Source: Thinopyrum elongatum (lineage: Eukaryota; Streptophyta; Magnoliopsida; Poales; Poaceae). Taken from it: a stretch of 64,000 nt of DNA. The stretch is taken from NCBI GenBank assembly GCA_011799875.1, contig CM022301.1, positions 87,811,667 to 87,875,666 on the forward strand. The letters run 5' to 3'. Positions within the stretch are counted from its first letter, which is position 1, and every line of letters starts with the position of its first letter. The position numbers were made by a program, and so were the translations under genes. Positions 22,687 through 36,755 of the stretch are shown here, piece after piece. Below the pieces are notes generated by a model. It was not told where the DNA came from. It did not search any database and was given only the letters and a program-made list of their open reading frames with translations.

Positions 22687-25600
22687 TGTAACACCCTGGT
22701 TTTCGCTCCTGTTTTTTTTTCTTTGCGGGATTTGACTCCCGTCATTTTTCTCGGTGTTATCGGATTTCTTTAGCTCTTGGGTATATGAAGATGGTCATTT
22801 AACCTTGCTTTCCCTATCCAACCAGAGATTCTCTCGAGTCCAACCTTGCCACCAAAGATATATTCTCAAGGTTTTGCCACCGAAACCCTACCTTTCGAGT
22901 TGCCGGAAGGGAAACCCTAATCCTTTCAGTTACAAAGGAACCCCAATTTCCTTTGATCTTTTGCCTCCCAAACTTTTCCCAATGATCATCCCATATCTAT
23001 AAACCCTAGATATGCAAAAATATTGCCAAGTCATTTGCAATATTTTTTATTTATAATTAATTCCTTTTTCTGCCAGTTAAAGGAATTAAATCCAGGAAAA
23101 TATCTATCCATCTCCAAAGTTCATGAAAACTTATGGAGCTATTCTTTGTGATCATATTGAGCTCCCACAAAAATATTGGCAATAATTAAATAAGGGAAAT
23201 TGCATTTCCCTATTTAATGCCAATATTGCATTTTGGGCAGTTTCTAAAGGAACTACCATTTTGGTAGCCAGGAAGAATCCCAAATAAATTGTGGAGCTTC
23301 TCCTATCCATATCTTCACCATTTCCATCAAAATCCAAAGTTCCATAGTTCAAAGTTTGAGCATAGCATCAATTTGCAAATTCTGTCCAGTTGGGTAAATT
23401 GCAAAGGAAGTGCTTGAACCCTTGATCCATTTGAGGTGAAATTTTTCATGGTGATTAACATTGATAAATAACTCATGGAAACCAAAACCTAGCTCAATCC
23501 ATCCATCCATTCTTCCACAGCAATTTTCCCAAGTTTCTGTCCATTTGAAAGCTCTGTGAAGGAAGTACCACTTTGGTATTTCCAAATGAGCTGAAACTTT
23601 TCCAGTATCTCGATATATTCAAATAACCTCCCTCCACCAAATTTCAGCCCGATTCATCTAGCCATTTTTCCCTAGCACCATCATCTTCATTTCTAGCCAG
23701 ATTGCAAGGTTACAAAGGAAGTACCAAATAACATTGTCCATTTGAGCTGAATTTTTGTCAGCATGGCCACCTTGGTAGATGATTAAACCCTGCCCAAGAT
23801 CAAGCCAAGAGGAGCACTGTGGTAGCCACACCACCTGTCAAAACTTTGCTGCTGGAAACTATTTGATCAAGGTGTGGTCACACCAGAGCTCTCCCATGTT
23901 ATCCAGATGCACAAGTCCACTCAGGGAAGTAAGGAGAACACCCTAGACACGGTTTGGCCTCACATGCGGCGTGGCAACACCGTGGCCACACGGTGACCAT
24001 GTGCAGTGCACGCCAGGGCAGCGCACTGCGTGCTAGATCCTTCGGGAGCTCGTCTCCAGCGAGCTCTGGCTTGTCCGGGAGCTCCGGCGAGTTGCCCACC
24101 ACACGCGTGGAGCATCTGGAGTCCTTTCCCCTCGTCCCCTAGCTCCTGGCCTTCTTTGCCGACATGGGTTCGCCGCTAGGTCGCCGCCACGACACCGCCG
24201 TCTCGAAGCTCCGTCCGTCGTCGGCTAGCTCTTCCCCGAGGCTATTTAAGGAGTGCCCCGAGCTCTCCCGCACCTCATCCACCTCACCATAGCCTTCCTC
24301 AACCTCCGGAGCCCCTCTCCCCCTCCTCTGGCCGCCGCGGTGGTGGCCAGCCACCACTCCATTCCGGCCACCCGAGCCCCTCCTGCACTCCCTGACCACA
24401 CCATCTTCTTCCCCTCACGCTGGCGCTCCTCCCCACCCCCTCCTCTTGACGCCGGAGCTGTTGTAGCCTCGAGCCCCAAAAGGTTGACTGCCGCCGCCGC
24501 TCTCTGTCTTCACGCGGCGCCACCACTCCAAGCCTCCCCGACGCCTGCTGCTGCTCCAGGCAGGAGCAGCGCCTCCTTCCGAGCCCGCCGGTGGCTTCGC
24601 CCCTGCCGGAGGTGGCCAGAGCCACCGGGAGCCGTCGCCGGTCGCCGCTCCCCTGCTCCCCTCCTCTATTTCGATCGGGGGTAGGTTGAGGAAGAAGAAG
24701 CCAAGCCAGGCGACCCCCCCACTCCTGGCGCGTGGACCCCGCGGCCCCACTCGTCATCCACTGCAGCCCCGGGCCCGCGCGGATAAGTGGAAGCGCATTT
24801 TGGGAAATTACGTCTTCGTGTGTTGAAAGCGTATTCCCGGGTGCTTTCTGTTAAAAGTACGCTTTCACTACTGCGAAGATGTATTGCCGAAAAGACGCTT
24901 TCTCCTTTTCAGCAGCCAGCGCCGAAACCCTTATATTGTGAACGCTCGCCCGTTAGCAGTAGAAATGGACAGTTTTTAATTCTTTTTCTGCCTAACGAAC
25001 GAACAGTCATATCTCCACGACCGTAACTCCGATTGAGGTAAAACCAACGCCCACTTTTTCAGTTCGTCGAACCCGTTCCGATGGTATCATTTTCATAATG
25101 TTTCCACACTGTGAAAATGACCATTTTCCCCTTGCCCTTCAATCAGCCCCTCCGAGAGAGAATGGTTTCTGGCGATCCTTTCGCAGACTCTCCACACTTC
25201 TTCCCGGAGTATTCTTCGACCCAGGCTAGCCGACCATCTGATATATGCCCTAAAGCATTGCTCTGTGTTATTCCTGCATGTTTAAATTAATATGATTGTA
25301 ATTGTATGCGTAGTAGTGGGCTGTATGTGACTCTGACGAACCCTTGTTTGTACTTTCTTCGATGACGTCACCACGCCTGTGTCTGAGCTGCTTTCGGCCG
25401 TCCGGGGTGGATGCCGACTTTATGTTCTCTTTTCAACAACTGGCCGTGTTCTGAGCTGTTTTGCGGCCGTCTCGGACAGTTGTTGAATTTCTTTCTGTAG
25501 TAGTGACTCTATGCTCTGAGCTGTTTTTCGGCTGTCTTAGGGAACTGCTACATTCTTTTTATCAACACCGTCTCATGCTCTGAGCTGCTTTCCAGCCGTC

Positions 25601-27143
25601 TTGAGCCGGGGTTGAGTTATTCCGGTAATGTCCCAGATCTGAGTTGTAAAGACCATTCTGGTGGCTACTGGTTTCTTTGCCGGTTTTATGCAAGGGTTCC
25701 GATGGTCGTAACTTACAACTAGAACTTGTAAAGTGATAGCTTGCCATTAAAATGTTGTCTCACTAATGACTCATTGTGATGTTATGTGGAGATAGGTTGT
25801 TATGTTTCCAAAGTTGTTACCTCATACGTAGTTACCACCATGTTAAGTTATTCATGATAAACAATCATGCTTGCTAAGTACCTGCTAAGGCTAAACCTAG
25901 TCGGTTGATCCAGAGTCACCTGTCCGAACTTATCCGTGCAACCACATTTGCCGGTATGGGATGGCCTTGACTTGGTCTGATCGCGTGTTCTTTCACCGGT
26001 ACCTCCAGACAGGGAAGGTTACGCATGCGCGCTACCCTGGCCCGGTAGGCGGCGATAACCTTGTGAGCCCTGTTGATTGTTTAACCTGGGAGTCCCCGTT
26101 TGGGACAGTTTGTTTGGCCACGACGGTGGCAGGTGTCACGAGGTGACACAGGGGCCACCCAGGGCAGGACTCCGGGGGAGAATGATTGCCGGTGGTACGA
26201 TGGAAGAGTCACGGGTCAGGCAGGTTTCGTTGAAGCAACAGTGGTCCACCCGAATGGGATCACGAGGCCAGGTGCTCCATGGTGTGGGTAAAGTGAGCAA
26301 CCTCTGCAGAGTGTAAGAATCTATTCGAATAGCCGCGTCCACGGTATTGGACATTCCGTCCAGACCTCACTAGGTGGTCAACCGTAACAGTGATAATAAT
26401 GATGGAAGAACTCGTCTTATGACCTGAAATACTCAGTGGATCGTGAATATTCTGAGGGTTGTAAGGCAACCCGGAAGAGAGTAAGTTTATCAGATTTATA
26501 GTGGAGATGCATAGCCATCGAATGATGTCAGGGATATGATATGTTAGCCTTGGGATGGCTATGAAAGAGACGGTCGGATGACCGAAAGAGTTGGATTGGA
26601 TCATGAGAATGTTCGGAGTATAAGTCATGTACTTGCCATGCTTTACTTTACTTTAGTAGTTATCTTGCTGGATAAACCTGTTATGACTTGATGATTAATC
26701 TTGCTAGATAGGTATACTATGCCATGATAATTAAGATTGCTCTAATAACAAATGCATGCTTGAATGCCATGGATTGCTTTGCTCTGTGTATATGTTAGTT
26801 GGTTTGCTTGCGAGTACATTCAAAAGTACTCGGCGGCCTTTAATGTGGCCAGGTTCACATAAGGATCCGTTGTCCGTCGTCGAGGAGTCAAAGCGTTCGC
26901 GGGCTACAAGCATAACCCAGTCAGATCCCTGTGGATTGGAGCCGCACCAGGACCATGCTACCTTAGATAGAGCTTTTTCGCTGCCATCACCTCTTGTAAT
27001 ATATCATGTAAAGACTCATATATCCATTAATAGAAATGCCTGTGTTCATGATACTTGTTGTAAGCGCGCATGCCAGAGTGATTTCCTGGGCTGGTATGTG
27101 CGGCGACCGTCTGGCTACAGTGGTAATCAGGTGGGGCGCCAAA
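22687..27143 (+). repeat. 3' LTR of the sense LARD
   Basis: It begins TGTAACACCCTGG after the polypurine tract and ends GGCGCCAAA before the CTCTA duplication. It is collinear with 15238-19689 along its whole length, including the TATA-like GGCTATTTAAGG at about 24240-24251. Its last bases differ from the other LTR by a likely C-to-A change in the terminal CA. Confidence 0.85.
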
Positions 27144-29526
27144 CTCTATACTACCGTTTCTAACACTCATGCGGACTAGGGCGTTCTACAGCCAGACCTG
27201 CTCTGATACCAAGTCATGTGGCACCCCGGCTCAGAGAGACCGGAACACCCCGTATTCCAGCCCAGAGATCAAGTCTTTTGGAATACGGCACTGCTTGGCA
27301 TAGAACAAATCAGCTCTCTATTACAAATGATATGGGTGCAAGGGTTCTGAAGACCCAAGGATTACATCTGCATGGCGACACTACGCCTACTAAGATAGCT
27401 CTATGCTAGTAGCGGAACAACTCAAGGAAGTGGAATAACGTCTAGCAGTGGAACAACAACGACGGTGATGAACTCCACTCCGCAGGGACTCTGGCTGGAA
27501 CGCAAATCCTAGCTCGCAAACTCGGGACCCTCAACAAGCAAGCAATCACGGCATGACCTGCAAACTGGCATGACACACCAGGTGAGTACTTTGAATGTAC
27601 TCACAAGCTCACAGCAACCAAAGCAATCAAGACAAACAACAGCATGGCATTTACAGGTTAAACAATGATGAGCATGATACAACTAGAGCAATATCAGATG
27701 AGCATGGCATGAAAATGTTACATGATATGAACAGGATGATACTAGCATGCAGCATGCTTAAAATATCATGGACCAACTTACTCTGTTCGTAGGTTACCTT
27801 GTAACCACCACACATACCAACTTACCATCATGGACATCACACGATCACCTCAGGATCAACCAAGCTTGGTATTAACAATACCATAGTGATCATCACATGA
27901 CCACAAGGAGCTTGATCTTTACCCGCGGTCATCACATGACACCATAAAGATCAACCTACTTCGGTATCAATGATACCATTGTGATCCTCTCACGATCACA
28001 CAAAGATCAAACAACTTCTTTCCTCATCGAACCGGGGTTGTTTATTAGTCAGGTTATTATTACTGTTGACCCATAGTGTGACCTACTATGAACTGGGCTC
28101 ATATCTGTGGGCGTGGCTATCGATAGATTATACACTCTGCAGAGGTTAGTACACTGTAACCACACCATGAAACCCAAGGCCTCGTGCTCCCATTCGGGTG
28201 GACCAACGGTGTTCCGAAAAAACCGATCTATTGCATGCCACTCTCCCGGCCACTCTGACCAGCTTCCCTTTGGGCTAAGCCATGGGTGGCCCCGGATGCC
28301 ACTCTGGACATCAAACGACCACCGTCGTGGCAAAACAAAAACGGTCTCAAACAGGGACAAAGGCGCCTACAACAACTACGGGCACACAAGGTTATCACCG
28401 CCTACTGGGCCAGGATAGCGCGCACGCATAACCTTCCCTAGTTGGAGGCACCGGCGAGAAGCATGACAATAAACTGAATTAGGACCCCCCCATAAGGCAA
28501 GTGTGGCTGCACTGGTCAGCTCGATTCGATGGCACTATGACTCAGCCAACAGGTGTTCAAGTTCAATTAATGTCCGGTTAAACTTTTACGGTGATGAGCT
28601 GAGTCACAATAACATGATGAAAGAACAATGCATATGAACATGATATCAACATGAGCATGGATGGTAAGCATAACCATTAATATATAGAGCATATCATCAA
28701 CAACAATAAAGCATTTCTTCTACGAGATGCAAAAGAACATGGCATACCGATGATCATGCATACTACAAGTATAACAAAGCAAAGCACTCATATGAGCATA
28801 GCATGACTACTAGCATCGGAAAATAATTACCAGAATAGAACAGGATAATAACATTAGAAAGTAATCAGCTACCCAACTAGATGCAAATGATCGTGGCATA
28901 AGGATGAGCATGGATTCACAAGCAAATATAGCATTCACAAAATATTAACATGCACACAATATTTACATATTCAAGTGGAAAACCATGGCTATTGCAATTC
29001 CATCCTGCGAGTGGCTGTCGTGGCTTGCCTGGGGATGAAGAAACCATCCGGGAGAGGTGCGATGAACTCACGGAAAGAATCGCCGGAAAAGTTTCCCTCT
29101 CGAAGGGGGCTGGTTAAGGGCAAGGGCAACATGGTCATTTTTAGAATGTTAGAACATTATGAAAATGGTACCAACGTAACTGGCTCGACGAACAGAGAAC
29201 ATGGGATTTTGAATCACCTGAATCGGAGCTACGGTTGCGGAGATATGAACGTTCGTTCGTTAGGCAGAAAAATAAATAAAAAGTATTCTTTTTCTGCGCT
29301 AACGGGTGAACATCCACAACTCAACAGATTTGGCCGGTGGGATATAAACAGAAGGCGCACTTCTGGGAATACGCTTTCACATAAATTAAATCGTATTCTG
29401 GTCTGAAGGAACGACAAAGGACGTTTTCAGAAGATGAAAACGCATTTTCGAAAAAGACGCCTCCACTTATCCAGGTGGACTGGCTCCTGGGTTGCTTACA
29501 CGTGGGTCCCGCCCCGCCCCGCCCTC

Positions 29527-31044
29527 TGATGACCCACAAGTATAGGGGATCAATCGTAGTCCTTTCGATAAGTAAGAGTGTCGAACCCAACGAGGAGCTG
29601 AAGGAAATGACAAGCGGTTTTCAGCAAGGTAATGTCTGCAAGCACTGAAATTATAAGTAACGAGTAGTTTGGTAGCAATATAATTTGTAACGAGCAAGTA
29701 ACGGTAATGGTAACAAAAGTGCAGCAAGGTAGCCCAATCCTTTTGAGGCAAAGTACAGGACAAAACGGTCTCTTAGGATAAGCAAAGCGTTCTTGAGGGT
29801 ACACGGGAATTTCATCTAGTCACTTTCATCATGTTGGTTTGATTTGTGTTCGCTACTTTGATAATTTGATATGTGGGTGGACCGGTGCTTAGGTGCTATT
29901 CTTACTTGAAAAAACCTCCTACTTATGATTAACCCTCTCGCAAGCATCCGCAACTATGAGAAAAGTATTAAGAATAAATCTAACCATAGCATTAAACTTT
30001 TGGATCCAAATCAGTCCCTTACGGAATAGCGCATAAACTAGGGTTTAAGCTTCTGTCACTCTCGCAACCAATCATCTAATAACTACTCCACAATGCATTC
30101 CCTTAGGCCCAAATATGGTGAAATATCATGTAGTCGATGTTCACATGACACCACTAAGGGAATCACAACATGCATATCATCAAAATATCGAACACATATC
30201 AAGTTCACATGATTACTTGCAACAAGATTTCTCCCATGACCTCAAGAACAAAAGTAACTACTCACTAATGATAATCATGCTCAAGATCAGAGGGGTATTA
30301 AATAGCATAATGGATCTGAACATATAATCTTCCACCAAATAAACCATATAGTAATCAACTACAAGATGTAATCAACACTACTAGTCACCCACAAGTACCA
30401 ATCTATAGTTCTGGTACAAAGATTGAACACAAGAGACGAACTAGGGTTTGAGAGGAGATGGTGCTGTTGAATATGTTGATGGAGATTGCCCTCCCCAAGA
30501 TGGGAGAGTTGTTGGTGATGATGATGATGATGATTTCCCCCTCCGGGAGGGAAGTTCCCCCGGCGGAATCGCTCCGCCGGAGGGCAAAAGTGCTCCTGCC
30601 CAAGTTCCACCTCGAGACAGTGGCGCTTCGTCCCGAAAGTCCTCTCCTTATTTTTTCTAGGTCAAAATGACTTATATACCAGAAGAGGGGCACCGGAGGT
30701 GGGCCGAGGAGGGCACAACCCACCAGGGCGCGCCTGGGCTCCCTGGCGCGCCCAGGTGGGTTGTGCCCACCTGGTGGGCCCCCTCTGGTATTTATTTGCT
30801 CCAATAATTCTTATTTATTCCATAAAAATTCCTCATGAAGTTTCAGCACATTTGGAGTTGTGTAGAATAGGTAGCCTGACGTAGCTTTTTCAAGTCCAGA
30901 TTTCCAGCTGCCGGAATTCTCCCTCTTTGTGTGAACCTTGCATATTATGAGAGAAAAGGCATTAGAATTACTCCAAAAAGCATTATTATGCATAAAAACA
31001 TCATAAATAATAGTAGGAAAACATGATGCAAAATGGACGTATCA
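29527..31044 (-). repeat. 3' LTR of the Athila-like element (left copy)
   Basis: TGATGACCCACAAG...GACGTATCA on the plus strand, 1518 bp. It contains a near-perfect inverted repeat at 30711-30770 (arms GGGCACAACCCACCAGGGCG and its complement) and a short GAT microsatellite near 30514-30533. The adjoining CCCCCAAGCTTAG is the complement of the polypurine tract. Confidence 0.9.
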
Positions 31045-32598
31045 ACTCCCCCAAGCTTAGACCTCGCTTGTCCTCAAGCGAAAACCGAAATCGAAAAACA
31101 TGTCCACATGCTTACAGAGAGAGGTGTCGATAAAAACAAAATACTGACATAGAAGCATCATGTATATTATTATAACAACAACCAACTTTAATATAAAACT
31201 TTATCATAGAACTTTTATCATATAACTTCTCATGAACAAGTAACAATTCATCACAACATCGAAGTATAAAGCATAAACTCTATTGAAAACCAACAAACTA
31301 TGTTCTCAGTCAACTTTGCAACTACAATTCATCATCTTTTCAGGAAGGGTCACATATCGGAGCCTTTTTGGCAAGTCCACATACTCAACCATCATATAGT
31401 CTTCTATGATTGCTAACACTCACCGCATACACATGAGCAAAATGTTTCAACCGGACACATAGAAAGATAGGGGCTTAAAGTTTCGCCTCCCAACATACTC
31501 ACCTCGAGGGTGATGTCAACAATAATAACTCAGGCTACTCATATCCAACTGGATATATGTGCCTAGATCTTTCCTCACCACATGATGCTTGCCAAAAGAG
31601 AAAATAAAATTGAATAGAGAGAAGAACTTTGACTCTTGCATAAAAGTAAATACATAAAAGTAAAAGATAGGCCCTTCGTAGAGGGAAGCAGAGGTTGCCA
31701 TGCGCTTATTTGTTTGTATGCTCAATCTCTTAGTGCAAAAGAACGTCATGTTATATTGCCCCTTATGATAGCAACCTTTATTATGCAGTCTGTCGCTTTT
31801 ATTCTTTGCCATCACAAGTTCGTACAACGCTCAATTTTCTCTTACACTAAATGATCCAACACTTTTAGAAGCAATTTTTATTGCCCTTTTTGCACCAATG
31901 ATAACTTACTTGAAGGATCTTACTCAATCCATAGATAGGTATGGTGGACTCTCAAAATAAGATTTGGGTTTAAAGGTTTTTGGATGCACAAGTAGTATCT
32001 CTACTTGGTGCGGAATTTTTGGCTAGCAAAGATGGGGGCAAGCACCACATCTTAAAGGATCTATGACAATATAACTTCTATGTGAATATGAACAAACATA
32101 AATCATTGCGTTGTCTTCCTTGTCCAACGTCAACAATTTTGGCATATAATATTTTGATGGGGGCTCACAATCACAAAAGATGTCCAAGATAGTATATTTG
32201 CATGTGAATCTTCTCTTCCCTTATTAACTCTTTCATGAATTGCATCATTGACCAATGTTATGTTTGTCAATCTCCAATAAAATTTTCTACTTATACTCTC
32301 CTTATGTGATGTCATTACTTACCATAAAATTAGCATATGATCTTTTTCATTTATTTCCTTTCTTTTTATTGAACATGAAAGTAAAGAAAACAAAACTCAA
32401 ACTAAACTTTATTATATATCTCGCACACAATTACAAAGATAGATCACTAAGCAAACACTCGAAAAGAACGGATCAAACTGAAATTTTATTCATCTAAAGC
32501 AAAAGATAACTATGGATTGAACTAAGATAAGTAAAGGCAAAAGATAGTGGAGGTGATACAATACCGGGGCACCTCCCCCAAGCTTGGCACAAGCCAAG
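31045..32598 (-). other. Noncoding 3' region of the Athila-like element (distal part)
   Basis: This is the sequence between the polypurine tract and the solo LTR insertion. It is AT-rich, has no ORF above about 100 codons and no recognisable domain. Long noncoding 3' regions are normal for Athila-lineage elements. Confidence 0.7.
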
Positions 32599-35500
32599 TG
32601 TGACGCCCCCGGCTTAATCGTGCACTAATCATACACGCAAATGCACACGATCAAGCCTAAGGACTCACTTGAAGATATCACAACAAAACTCTAAAACATA
32701 AATAAAGTAATACAAGCTTTATGTTACAAGCCAGGGGCCTCGAGGGCTCGAATACATAAGCTCGCATACAAGCGTCAGCGGAAGCATCAGATATCTGAGT
32801 ACAGATATAAAAGAAAACAGAAAGGCCTTGAAAAGGCGGGGCAAAACAAAACACTATGATCGAAAAGGCGCAGGCCTACTGCCTGGGACCCTCCGAACCT
32901 ACTCCTGGTCATCGGCAAGCTCGTAGTAGTAACCACCCTCGGGGTGGTAGTAGCAGTCGTCGGCAGAGGGTAGATGTCTCCTGGGCTCCGTTATCTGGTT
33001 GCATCAAACGGATATGGGGAAAAAGAGAAAGCAAAGCAACCGTGAGTACTCATCCGAAGTATTCAGCAAGCAAGGATCTACACTACATATGCAACATTAT
33101 CAAAGGAAGGCTGTATATGTGGACTGGGCTGCAGAAACGCCAGAATAGAGGGAAGGCCTAGTCCTATCGAAGACTAGCATCTTCAGAGGTCTTGCAGCAT
33201 TAGAAGAGTGTAGATTAGTACAGTATAAGGTAGTATCAGTAATCAATATCAACCTCATCCAGAGATCCTTCCTCGACTCCCTACGAGAAAACAATCCCAG
33301 AGCCCTAGTATCCATTTCTCATCTCAACATCATGTTCCAGTTGTATCGATCGGGATACAACTCTGAGTGTCCGTTACCGAGGATCCGGCTATGCATAGAT
33401 TAGTTCTGCCCTGCAGGGGTGCACCAACTTACCCACCACGCTCGATTAACTCCGGCCGGACACACTTTTCTGGGTCATGCCCGGCCTCGGCCAAATGACA
33501 CACCGCAACCCTACCTAGAGCTCAGCAGAGAGGTCCCTATCGGTCTACATCCTAAGCGCTCAGGGGTCTTGGGCCATCGCTCTGTGCTTTCCGGGTCGTT
33601 GTGTGCAGGGGGAAGCCAGGCACCAGGAGGGTGCCGGTCCGTCCCGGCCACGATGGTGAACTGGATGTCTGACAGAGCTTTCGGCTAATGCTACGATGCA
33701 GAGTGCCCATAACTTTTCCCGCGTGATGGTTAGTGCTATCGGGCCAGAGGCCCACTCAGATCATATATCCAAATTGCTAGTGTTTTGGTAGTGCGGTAAC
33801 GAGCAGAGACTCACGATCGATGTGACCCCGTCGCCCCGTCTCGAGGACTTGTGGCAAGGGCTAAGAATGCCCGGCCATGCCTCGTATTCATATCTCGGGC
33901 ACCCTCCAGGTCAACCCGTCTCCACAACACTCGCGGGTACCCCTCAGGGTCGACCCGCCTTTCCAAGTAACAGTTGTAAAGTCCAAGTATCTATGTGTCC
34001 ATAACATCAAGGGAATCTGAGGTATCACCCTCGTTGGATTCCTACTCGATGTATCCGTCAAGGTGAACACGGAGGAATCACCCTCGATGGGTTCACACTT
34101 GAGGTGTTGCACGACAGCGTCGTTATCGGGTGTGGTGAAGGAGGAATCACCCTCGATGACCACAACCAAATAGCTACTCTACAGAGTTAACATCAGAAGT
34201 GCTATACGAGGTATCACCCGCGGCACTCGATAGTAACACTGCAGTGTCGTACAACTAAGGGGGTGATGTGCGGTGCTGGTCCTGGTTGTCGATCATGTTG
34301 ATTGAGTCATCTGATAATCCAGCGGGGGCAACTGGGTGAAAGTGGGGTCTCTGGTGGTTCTCTAACCAGCCTATACTAAGCTATTTAGGATAAGCAGGTA
34401 AGGTATCAATAGCAGGTTACAATAAACAAGCTATGCATCAGAATAGGATAACTCAATGCAGTAGCAAAATCTAATGCAACCAGGAGGGAGAAGGAATAGG
34501 CGATATAGGCATGTTCAAAGGGGGGGTGCTTGCCTGGTTGCTCGGCGGCAAGGCAAGGTCGTCAACGGTGTTGTCGGGCTCCTGAGCTGCGTCGGTCTAG
34601 GGAACTGCATCTGTATCGGGGTCTACCAAGAGAGAAGAGGGGGAGGAAACAGATAAATACACGGCAAACATATGCAACACAGAGCATGCTATGCTAACAT
34701 GCAGTGCAGGGTTGCGTAAAGACATACCTAAATCATTTTAGTTATTTTAGGATTAAAGTTGGATTTATTAATCGGTGTATATGCACTATTCATCTATCAG
34801 AAACAGACTAAAAGTTGCGGGTTCACCTCCGTAGAGGGTCCTGACACGGAAACAGATGGCACGGTTGGATTTGTCTCGTCGTTCTGAGCAACTTTCATGT
34901 ACAAAATTTTTCGATCTGAGCTACGGTTTATTTTCTATGATTTCCTAAAGTTTTAATCATTTTTTGGATTTTTTTAATTATTTTAATTCGAAAAAAAACA
35001 GAAAAGGGGCTGGGTGCACCCGGTGCAGTGCACCCAGAGATGCACCAGTGGCCGACAGGTGGGGCCAGTCAACTGCTGACGCAGCAGTTGACTGGTCAAC
35101 CTTTGACCGGTCAGCGGCTCCAGCGGTACCCACATGTCAGTGACTCTGGGCCTAAAAACAGTTTTTATTAAAACTAACAGATTTAATTAGTGGCCTGGGG
35201 CCTGCTGTCAGTGGGGGTTAGCTGGGGTTAATTAAGTGGCTAATGACGCCACATCACCGGCGTCAACGACGGCGAGGCCGAGCTCCGGCGATGGCTGTCC
35301 GGCCGATTCTGGTGACCATTTGGACCGGGCCTAAGCTCTACCGAACGGGGGCGGCGTTCCGCATCATTCAGTGGTGGCGAGGGACGCGGAGGTGGACGAA
35401 GGTGGCCGCGGTGGCAAGGGCAGGCGGCGGCCGGCTGCGAGCACGGGGAGCGGCAGGCCGCGCGTAGACGTAGGCGGCAGCGGTCGTAGGAGCCCAGCAG

Positions 35501-36728
35501 TGCACAGGGGCGGCGGCGAGCAGTGGCTGGTTAGGGCGAGGCCAGGGAAGGCGAGCGCGGGCGCGGGGCTGCAGGCACGCGCGGGAAACAGCGGCCAGCT
35601 AGTGGGAGGCACGAGCACAGGCAGGCGGGGCGAGCAGCAGCAGCAACTAGTGGGAGCAACAGTAGTACGCCGGCACGCACGGCTCGCCTGCGATGGTCAT
35701 GGCAATGGTGCGTTCCGGCAACGGTGGGGAAGCTAGCCAGGGTACGCGCGAGAGACCGAGAGGATAGGGGAAAGGGAGGCGGCCTCACATCGGTGACGAG
35801 GAGCCGCTCGTTGAGGTCGGAGGAGGTCGGGACGGAGCAAATCGACGGCGGAGACGATCGGCACCAAGGTTGAAGAAGAGACCGAGGAGCGCGATGCAGG
35901 GCTCCCGGCTAGATCCAGTGGGCAAGGACGACAAGGTCAACCTCGGCGGAGCGGCCGGACACGTCCTCAGGCAGCGGGGAGGACTATGGGCGCGCGGGCG
36001 ACCGTGGCCATGGCAACGGCGGATCGGGTGCGTGTTCGGAAGAGAGTGGCGGCTCGAGGAGGAAGGGGAAGAGAGCTAGGGTTCATTTACGGCGTCGCGG
36101 GGTGACCTTATCCCCGCGGGGAGGCGCTAGATGCCCGACGCGTGGCCATCGGTGGCATGGACGCCGCAGGCGCATCCACGAGCCTCGATGAACAGAAGTA
36201 AGAAGAAGGCTAGGGGGTGGGCCGGGCCGCACTGTGCTAGGTGGGCTTAAGTACACAGTAGCTTCTGGCCTTTTGTCTTTTCTTTTTCTGTTTTTCTTTT
36301 TCAGAGATAGTTTTCCATTATTTTGAGCCACCAAATGATTTTGTAAAAATGGGAAACTTGGTCACAAAAATACAGTGGAATATTCTGATGTGCCACAAAA
36401 AGTTTGGGCAGGTTTTGAATCCATTTGAATTTTTCATAAATAGGATAGCATTTAAAAATGCTGAAATGGTGCTGTTATAATTGCTAGTGCCCATCTTTGC
36501 ACAAGAGTGATGTTGTGTTCCTTAACAAATAATTGTTACGGAATTTTGTCAAATGATGAACATTTTTCTAGCAAGTTTTGAGCAACATTATTTTGCACTT
36601 GAATTTGATTTGTTTCCAGAGGGAAATTTGAATTGAGTTGAGCTAACACTGTGATCAAGCATTCCATAGATGATGACTTGGCATGTTTAATAGAGAGTCA
36701 CAGTGCTAGGTTACATAGGGGTGTTACA
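32599..36728 (-). mobile_element. 4.13-kb solo LTR of a LARD/Erika-like element
   Basis: It begins TGTGACGCCCCCGG and ends GGGGTGTTACA on the plus strand (minus-strand reading TGTAACACCCC...GCGTCACA), with the perfect duplication CCAAG at 32594-32598 and 36729-36733. No internal domain is present, so recombination between two LTRs probably left this copy. Joining its flanks restores the continuous CAAGCCAAGGGGAATG sequence of the host element. It has a GC-rich block at 35230-36110 and local repeats containing AATCACCCTCGATG at about 34015-34220. It is the youngest nested layer here. Confidence 0.85.
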
Positions 36729-36755
36729 CCAAGGGGAATGCCCATACCCGATTAC

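Larger units (their letters stand above)
15238..27143 (+). mobile_element. Complete Sukkula/LARD-like non-autonomous LTR retrotransposon
   Basis: Direct LTRs at 15238-19689 (4452 bp) and 22687-27143 (4457 bp) flank a 3-kb internal domain, and the whole is bounded by the duplication CTCTA (15233-15237 and 27144-27148). The related internal domain at 48841-48870 shows the same site unfilled. LTR size, primer site and absence of gag-pol fit LARDs, which need proteins supplied by an autonomous partner. In a hand-compared 245-bp LTR sample I counted about 13 differences (roughly 5%), so it is not very recent. The right LTR appears to end AA where the left ends CA. Its subfamily differs from the surrounding antisense LARD in LTR length and sequence. 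Confidence 0.85.
12666..27216 (-). repeat. LARD array internal domain 1, interrupted by a sense LARD
   Basis: The parts are 12666-15237 and 27149-27216; the sense LARD lies between. Noncoding. The minus-strand primer binding site TGGTATCAGAGC lies at 27200-27211, six bases from LTR2. A tract with roughly 40-60-bp imperfect repeats (GAGGAAGA...CTTGC words, about 13660-13960) matches 47290-47600 in internal domain 2. The continuous version of the insertion site is preserved at 48841-48870. Confidence 0.75.
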
